Shown piece by piece: positions 14,512 through 17,119 of a DNA stretch of 17,119 bases. Source of the stretch: VRUE01 sp044867645 (lineage in GTDB: Bacteria > Actinomycetota > Thermoleophilia > Solirubrobacterales > 70-9); assembly GCA_044867645.1 (NCBI GenBank), contig JBIOVI010000004.1:1-17119 (forward strand), given 5' to 3'. A model generated the notes under the pieces. It made no database searches. It was not told the origin of the DNA and saw only the letters and a program-made list of their open reading frames with translations. Position numbers and translations under genes: made by a program. Position 1 is the first letter of the stretch; every line of letters starts with the position of its first letter.

Positions 14512-14892
14512 ATGCTTGCCGATACCAAAGCCTTCAGTGGCTTCGCCGTCGATGATCTCGACGCGGCGAAACGCTTTTACGGCGAGATCCTTGGGTTGAA
14601 ACTCTCCGTCCTGGACGAGGAGAACGGCGTGATGTCTCTGCACCTGGCCGGCGACCGCGACACGCTTATCTACCGGAAACCCGACTTCGTCCCAGCCAGC
14701 TACACGATCCTCAACTTCCAGGTCGACGACATCGACTCCGTCGTCGACGATCTTGCCGCGCGCGGCGTTCGCTTCGAGCGCTACGACGACTTCGACCAGG
14801 ACGAGAACGGCATCGCCCGCGGCAACGGCCCGGCGATCGCCTGGTTCAAAGACCCCGCCGGCAACATCCTCTCGGTGCTCGAGCAGGAGTGA
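14512..14892 (+). CDS. VOC-family protein (glyoxalase/bleomycin-resistance fold)
   Basis: A 126-residue protein of the vicinal-oxygen-chelate superfamily: paired beta-alpha-beta-beta-beta modules, usually binding a divalent metal. The first module opens KAFSGFAVDDLDAAKRFYGEILGLKL (6-31), the second around residue 64 (YTILNFQVDDIDSVVDDLAARGVRFE). The C-terminal segment AIAWFKDPAGNILSVLEQE is the typical end of the fold and supplies the last metal-ligand Glu in many members. The substrate cannot be deduced. A strong Shine-Dalgarno, GAGGAAGGAG (14495-14504), precedes the ATG by seven bases, and a TAnnnT sequence at 14468-14473 could be its own -10 box. Confidence 0.88.
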   Translation: MLADTKAFSGFAVDDLDAAKRFYGEILGLKLSVLDEENGVMSLHLAGDRDTLIYRKPDFVPASYTILNFQVDDIDSVVDDLAARGVRFERYDDFDQDENGIARGNGPAIAWFKDPAGNILSVLEQE

Positions 14893-14900
14893 GCGGGGAC

Positions 14901-14928
14901 ATGGGCGCGGCTGGGTTCGAACCAGCGA
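14901..14928. repeat. tRNA-Val 3'-end fragment, att-like direct repeat (left copy)
   Basis: These 28 bases are identical to 15659-15686. On the minus strand they correspond to the variable-loop edge, the whole T-arm, the 3' side of the acceptor stem (CGCGCCC) and the discriminator A of tRNA-Val, plus one base beyond. Similarity stops abruptly at 14929, inside the variable region. No anticodon arm or D-arm is present, so it is not a functional tRNA. Confidence 0.85.
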
Positions 14929-14944
14929 TGCAGCGGTCCGCTGC

Positions 14945-14950
14945 TAATCT
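14945..14950 (+). promoter_or_regulatory. -10 box of a leaderless vapB transcript
   Basis: TAATCT (TAnnnT) is followed by six bases and then the ATG at 14957. That spacing puts the transcription start at or within a base or two of the start codon, so the mRNA would be leaderless, a common arrangement in actinobacteria. No Shine-Dalgarno exists upstream of the ATG, which agrees. No convincing -35 hexamer is seen. Confidence 0.5.
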
Positions 14951-14975
14951 TTACCTATGGCAGAGAAGGTAAAGA
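14948..14975. promoter_or_regulatory. Inverted repeat over the vapB start, candidate autoregulatory operator
   Basis: TCTTTACC (14948-14955) and GGTAAAGA (14968-14975) are perfect reverse complements with a 12-bp spacer. They overlap the -10 box and span the start codon of the antitoxin gene. Toxin-antitoxin operons are normally repressed by the antitoxin or complex binding a palindrome at the promoter, and this one is well placed for that. An mRNA hairpin hiding the start codon is the alternative. Confidence 0.5.
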
Positions 14976-15196
14976 ATCAAACCAGGGTCTCTAGCAAGCA
15001 TCAGGTGACGATCCCCGCAGGTGCCTTCCACACGGCGGGCTTCGAGCCCGGAGACACCCTGAGGGTAGAGGCCGAGGGAGCCGGTCGCGTGGTCCTGACC
15101 CGAATCGATGAGCTGGTTGATCGCTACTCCGGATGCCTCGAAACTGGCGGCGATCTACGTGAGCGCGTGGGAGGCCTCCGCGAGGAGTGGCGGTAG
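14957..15196 (+). CDS. AbrB/MazE-type antitoxin (VapB-like)
   Basis: A 79-residue DNA-binding antitoxin. Residues 8-50 form a swapped-hairpin AbrB (SpoVT/AbrB, MazE-like) domain: QTRVSSKHQVTIPAGAFHTAGF, then EPGDTLRVEAEGAGRVVLTR. The C-terminal part (51-79), with charged and helical residues ending in LREEWR, would wrap around the toxin and neutralise it. The ATG at 14957 matches the leaderless promoter. It overlaps the PIN-domain gene by 10 bp in another frame, the usual toxin-antitoxin arrangement. The AbrB domain plus PIN partner identifies a type II VapBC system. Confidence 0.88.
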   Translation: MAEKVKNQTRVSSKHQVTIPAGAFHTAGFEPGDTLRVEAEGAGRVVLTRIDELVDRYSGCLETGGDLRERVGGLREEWR

Positions 15197-15591
15197 TCCT
15201 CGACTCTGACGCGGTCGTCGGCTTTCTCGATCGGGAGGACGCCCTTCACGATGCCGCCGATGTGGCGATCCGCGACCTCGTTCGCGGGCAGCGGCTGCTG
15301 GTTTCGGTAGTTACCTACGCCGAGGTGCTGACCGGTGCCTTGCTCGGCCACCACGACAAGGCCCAAGTGCGGGGGTTCTTCGCCCAACTGATCTCCGAGG
15401 TTCTGCCGGTCGACATGACCGTTGCGGACAAGGCGGCCGAGTTTCGCTCGCGCCTCAAACCGTTGCGGATGCCGGACGCCTTGATCCTCGCCACGGCGGA
15501 GACCAACCCGGACGCGGATCTGCTCGTGACCGGCGATGCACAGGCGCCCAAAGTCCCTGGGCTAAATTGCGCTGTCCGCCTGCTGCGCTGA
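15187..15591 (+). CDS. PIN-domain ribonuclease toxin (VapC-like)
   Basis: A 134-residue PIN-domain protein, expected to be an Mg2+-dependent RNase; characterised VapC toxins cut tRNA or rRNA. The acidic active site is intact: D6 in VVLDSD, E46 in VTYAEVLTGA, D97 in RMPDALILATA and D117 in LLVTGDAQ. The start is a GTG at 15187 inside the antitoxin gene, with GAG-rich sequence upstream, so translation is probably coupled to vapB. All four acidic residues and a full-length fold suggest an active toxin rather than a relic. The region after its stop up to the tRNA (15592-15658) has no gene. Confidence 0.88.
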   Translation: MAVVLDSDAVVGFLDREDALHDAADVAIRDLVRGQRLLVSVVTYAEVLTGALLGHHDKAQVRGFFAQLISEVLPVDMTVADKAAEFRSRLKPLRMPDALILATAETNPDADLLVTGDAQAPKVPGLNCAVRLLR

Positions 15592-15658
15592 TCGCGGCAG
15601 CGCCTGCCCAGAACCTCGGCTGACAGACCATGGAGATCAGTTGGGCAGTGGAAGTCCG

Positions 15659-15686
15659 ATGGGCGCGGCTGGGTTCGAACCAGCGA
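15659..15686. repeat. tRNA-Val 3'-end direct repeat (right copy, within the intact tRNA)
   Basis: This is the second copy of the 28-bp repeat, identical to 14901-14928. It covers the T-arm, the 3' acceptor strand and the discriminator of the intact tRNA-Val gene, and extends one base beyond it. Confidence 0.85.
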
Positions 15687-15731
15687 CCTCTCGCGTGTGA
15701 GGCGAGCGCTCTCCCACTGAGCTACGCGCCC
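15660..15731 (-). tRNA. tRNA-Val (anticodon CAC)
   Basis: Read on the minus strand the gene folds as a full cloverleaf: acceptor GGGCGCG/CGCGCCC, D-stem GCTC/GAGC, anticodon stem CTCGC/GCGAG with loop CTCACAC, and T-stem GCTGG/CCAGC with loop TTCGAAC. The anticodon CAC reads the Val codon GUG. The discriminator is A at 15660. CCA is not encoded. The 3' end faces the VapBC pair and is duplicated at 14901-14928. Confidence 0.96.
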
Positions 15732-15742
15732 GGGAGGGCTCG

Positions 15743-15748
15743 ATCTTA
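15743..15748 (-). promoter_or_regulatory. -10 box for tRNA-Val
   Basis: On the minus strand TAAGAT (TAnnnT) lies 11 bases before the first base of the tRNA, giving a transcription start a few bases upstream of the mature 5' end. The -35 region is not recognisable. The 103-bp gap 15732-15834 up to the antiporter stop holds nothing else that I can see. Confidence 0.4.
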
Positions 15749-15834
15749 CGTGGCTCAGCGAGGAATGGACGTCGCGAGATCGAGAGAATGCTTCGGTTCC
15801 AGGCAGAGCCGTGCCGAGGCTTGATCGGCCCGAA

Positions 15835-17061
15835 TTAGGCGACGGTCCGCTCTCCGATCGGGAGCGGACCGTCATCGGGCGGTCCGGTTTCGCCCTCCGC
15901 AATCGCCTGCTTCTGCAACGCCTGGCCGACAAAGGGAAAGATCAGCGTGGAGAGCATCGCCGCGCCGACCAGGCCGGCGGCGGTGGAGGCTTTCATGTGC
16001 CCGGTTTCGGTTGCGATCGTGGTGATCGCCACGACCAGGGGCAGCTCGGTCGCCGAGTAGAAGGCCAGGGCGGCTCGCTGGCGGGCGCGCAGCACCCCGC
16101 GGTAGAGCAACAGCGCCGGCGCTCCCCGCACGACCAAGAAGAGAACGAAGAACATCGCGAGCTTGAGCAGTGCGGTCACCGAGCCGAGCGCGGCGAGGTC
16201 GAACTCGACGCCGCTGGTGATGAAGAAGAAGGGGACGAAAAAGCCGAAACCGACCGCGGTGAGCTTCGACTCGAACACCTGCAGCTCGTGACCCTTCAGC
16301 GCCAGCCGCACGATCATCCCGGCGACGAAGCCACCGAGCAGCACGTCGAGGCCGAGCTTGCTCGCCAGCAGGACTAGACCGAAGACCAGGACCACGGTGA
16401 TCCGCACGGCGAGCTGGCTGCTCGCCTCGAAGGTGCGCTCCAGCGCTGGCCAGCCGCGCCAGGCGAGCCGCACCGAGATCAGCGCCATGGCGATCGCGAG
16501 GACGACGAAGGCGATCAGGATCGCCGCCTCGCGCAGTGGATTGGTGGTCGAGAGGACCAGGGTCACCAGGAGAATCGGGCCGAACTCACCGATGGCACCG
16601 GCCGCCAACAGGTAGGTGCCGAACCTGGTCTTCAGCTCGCCGTTGTCGCGCAGGATCGGGATCAGCGTGCCGATCGCGGTCGTCGCCATCGCCGAGCCCG
16701 TGTAGAGGAAGGAAAGGACGATTCCGGCTGCGGCCAGAATGCCGCCGATCCCGTAGGCGAGCGCGATCGAGAGCAGCCAGCCGAGGATGCCGAGCCTGAG
16801 TGGCGTGCCGCGAATCCGCTCGAAGTCGATCTCATAGCCGGCGAAGAAGAACAGCATCCCCAGTCCGAGGTTGGAGAAGAAGTCGATGAAGTCGTCGGTT
16901 TTCGCCAGGTCCAGGACTTCGGGGCCGACGAGGATCCCCAGTAGGAGCTCGACGACGACGACCGGCGGCGCGAAGCGGCGCGGCACCGCGGCGACCGTGA
17001 TCGCGGCGATCGCGGCAATGACGACGATGACGAAGAAAGAATCAGTGTCGACCTGGATCAC
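15835..17061 (-). CDS. CPA2-like cation:proton antiporter
   Basis: A 408-residue integral membrane protein of the Na+/H+ exchanger (PF00999, CPA) type with about 12 hydrophobic segments; it should exchange Na+ or K+ for H+ across the cytoplasmic membrane. Family features are the PPVVVVELLLGILVGP segment (32-47), FFFAGYEIDFERIRG (71-85) typical of the CPA2/Kef group, and the crossover region ATTAIGTLIPILRD (126-139). At the ion-binding position the sequence is AAGAIGEFGPILL (153-165), so Gly158-Glu159 replaces the usual Asp-Asp of electrogenic CPA2 members. There is no TrkA-N or TrkA-C regulatory domain, and the C-terminus is a short acidic tail. The GTG at 17061 has AGGA about 10 bases upstream. 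The 58 bp to the window edge contain no gene. Confidence 0.9.
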   Translation of the reverse strand: MIQVDTDSFFVIVVIAAIAAITVAAVPRRFAPPVVVVELLLGILVGPEVLDLAKTDDFIDFFSNLGLGMLFFFAGYEIDFERIRGTPLRLGILGWLLSIALAYGIGGILAAAGIVLSFLYTGSAMATTAIGTLIPILRDNGELKTRFGTYLLAAGAIGEFGPILLVTLVLSTTNPLREAAILIAFVVLAIAMALISVRLAWRGWPALERTFEASSQLAVRITVVLVFGLVLLASKLGLDVLLGGFVAGMIVRLALKGHELQVFESKLTAVGFGFFVPFFFITSGVEFDLAALGSVTALLKLAMFFVLFLVVRGAPALLLYRGVLRARQRAALAFYSATELPLVVAITTIATETGHMKASTAAGLVGAAMLSTLIFPFVGQALQKQAIAEGETGPPDDGPLPIGERTVA

Positions 17062-17119
17062 GGCGGGACGATCCTATGGGGACGTGCCGGGACTTATGCG
17101 TCCATATGGGTGCTTAAGT

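Larger units (their letters stand above)
14901..15686. mobile_element. Candidate mini-island with a toxin-antitoxin pair, flanked by tRNA-Val 3'-end repeats
   Basis: A 28-bp perfect direct repeat marks both edges (14901-14928 and 15659-15686). The right copy is the 3' end of an intact tRNA-Val gene; the left is a detached fragment of the same end. Between them lie only vapB-like and vapC-like genes. Site-specific integration at the 3' end of a tRNA gene leaves exactly this arrangement. No integrase or other mobility gene is inside, so it would be a decayed remnant, a satellite moved by another element's integrase, or the product of a recombination between repeats. The reading is an inference. 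Confidence 0.5.

Noticed and set aside
15604..15648. CTGCCCA (15604-15610) and TGGGCAG (15642-15648) inverted repeat between vapC and the tRNA
   Set aside because: Seven base pairs with a 31-base loop and no T-tract. It could be a weak terminator for vapC, but it is not convincing in GC-rich DNA.
15630..15824. Short plus-strand frame encoding a GSNQRPLACEASALPLSYAPG-like peptide
   Set aside because: This is the well-known false translation of an antisense tRNA gene; the DNA is tRNA-Val.
17073..17114. Imperfect inverted repeat near the right edge around TATGGGGACG and CGTCCATA
   Set aside because: The arms do not match exactly and the region is cut by the window edge, so no claim is made beyond a possible promoter region for the antiporter.
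1..17119. CRISPR array, insertion sequence, prophage or biosynthetic cluster
   Set aside because: No regularly spaced repeats, transposase, phage structural gene or biosynthetic core enzyme was found on either strand.

Overview
The window is a high-GC, gene-dense piece of a bacterial chromosome. It most likely comes from an actinobacterium of the Thermoleophilia/Solirubrobacterales type. That placement is inferred from codon use, the mix of an LCP protein, paired YrbE/MlaE permeases, a ROK kinase with a C-x3-C-x4-C zinc motif and many GTG starts; no marker gene was compared. Most of the window is core genome, and the accessory part is short and lies near 14.9-15.7 kb.

Layout. At the left edge is the start of a DUF4234-type membrane protein (minus strand), followed by single-chain glycyl-tRNA synthetase (minus). 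Divergent from it is a small FmdB-type zinc-ribbon protein (plus). It converges on an LCP cell-wall ligase (minus), and the whole gap between the two is one highly structured element with 21-bp perfect inverted ends. Divergent from the LCP gene is a plus-strand run: ROK sugar kinase, rsmI (translationally coupled) and metG. metG converges on, and shares stop-codon bases with, an FMN-dependent lactate oxidase/monooxygenase-like gene (minus). An aldehyde dehydrogenase (minus) lies upstream of that, with a second inverted-repeat element between them. Further up the minus strand come a lipoprotein PQQ-type sugar dehydrogenase and a second, unrecognised lipoprotein that form an operon.

A divergent promoter region with an 8-12-8 inverted repeat separates the lipoprotein operon from two YrbE/MlaE-type permease genes (plus). 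No mce or MlaF-type ATPase gene accompanies them here. They are followed by pterin-4a-carbinolamine dehydratase, an ArfB-like GGQ ribosome-rescue hydrolase, an unrecognised basic 115-residue protein and a VOC-family protein.

The most interesting region is 14901-15731. A VapBC-type toxin-antitoxin pair, apparently with a leaderless antitoxin mRNA, sits between an intact tRNA-Val(CAC) gene and a detached 28-bp copy of that tRNA's 3' end. This is the geometry left by integration at a tRNA gene, but the segment is only 758 bp and has no integrase. The window closes with a CPA2-like cation:proton antiporter (minus) that has Gly-Glu where the family usually has Asp-Asp.

Functional themes are translation (glyQS, metG, rsmI, arfB, tRNA-Val), envelope and transport (LCP, YrbE pair, antiporter, two lipoproteins) and carbon oxidation (lactate oxidase-like enzyme, aldehyde dehydrogenase, sugar dehydrogenase, ROK kinase).
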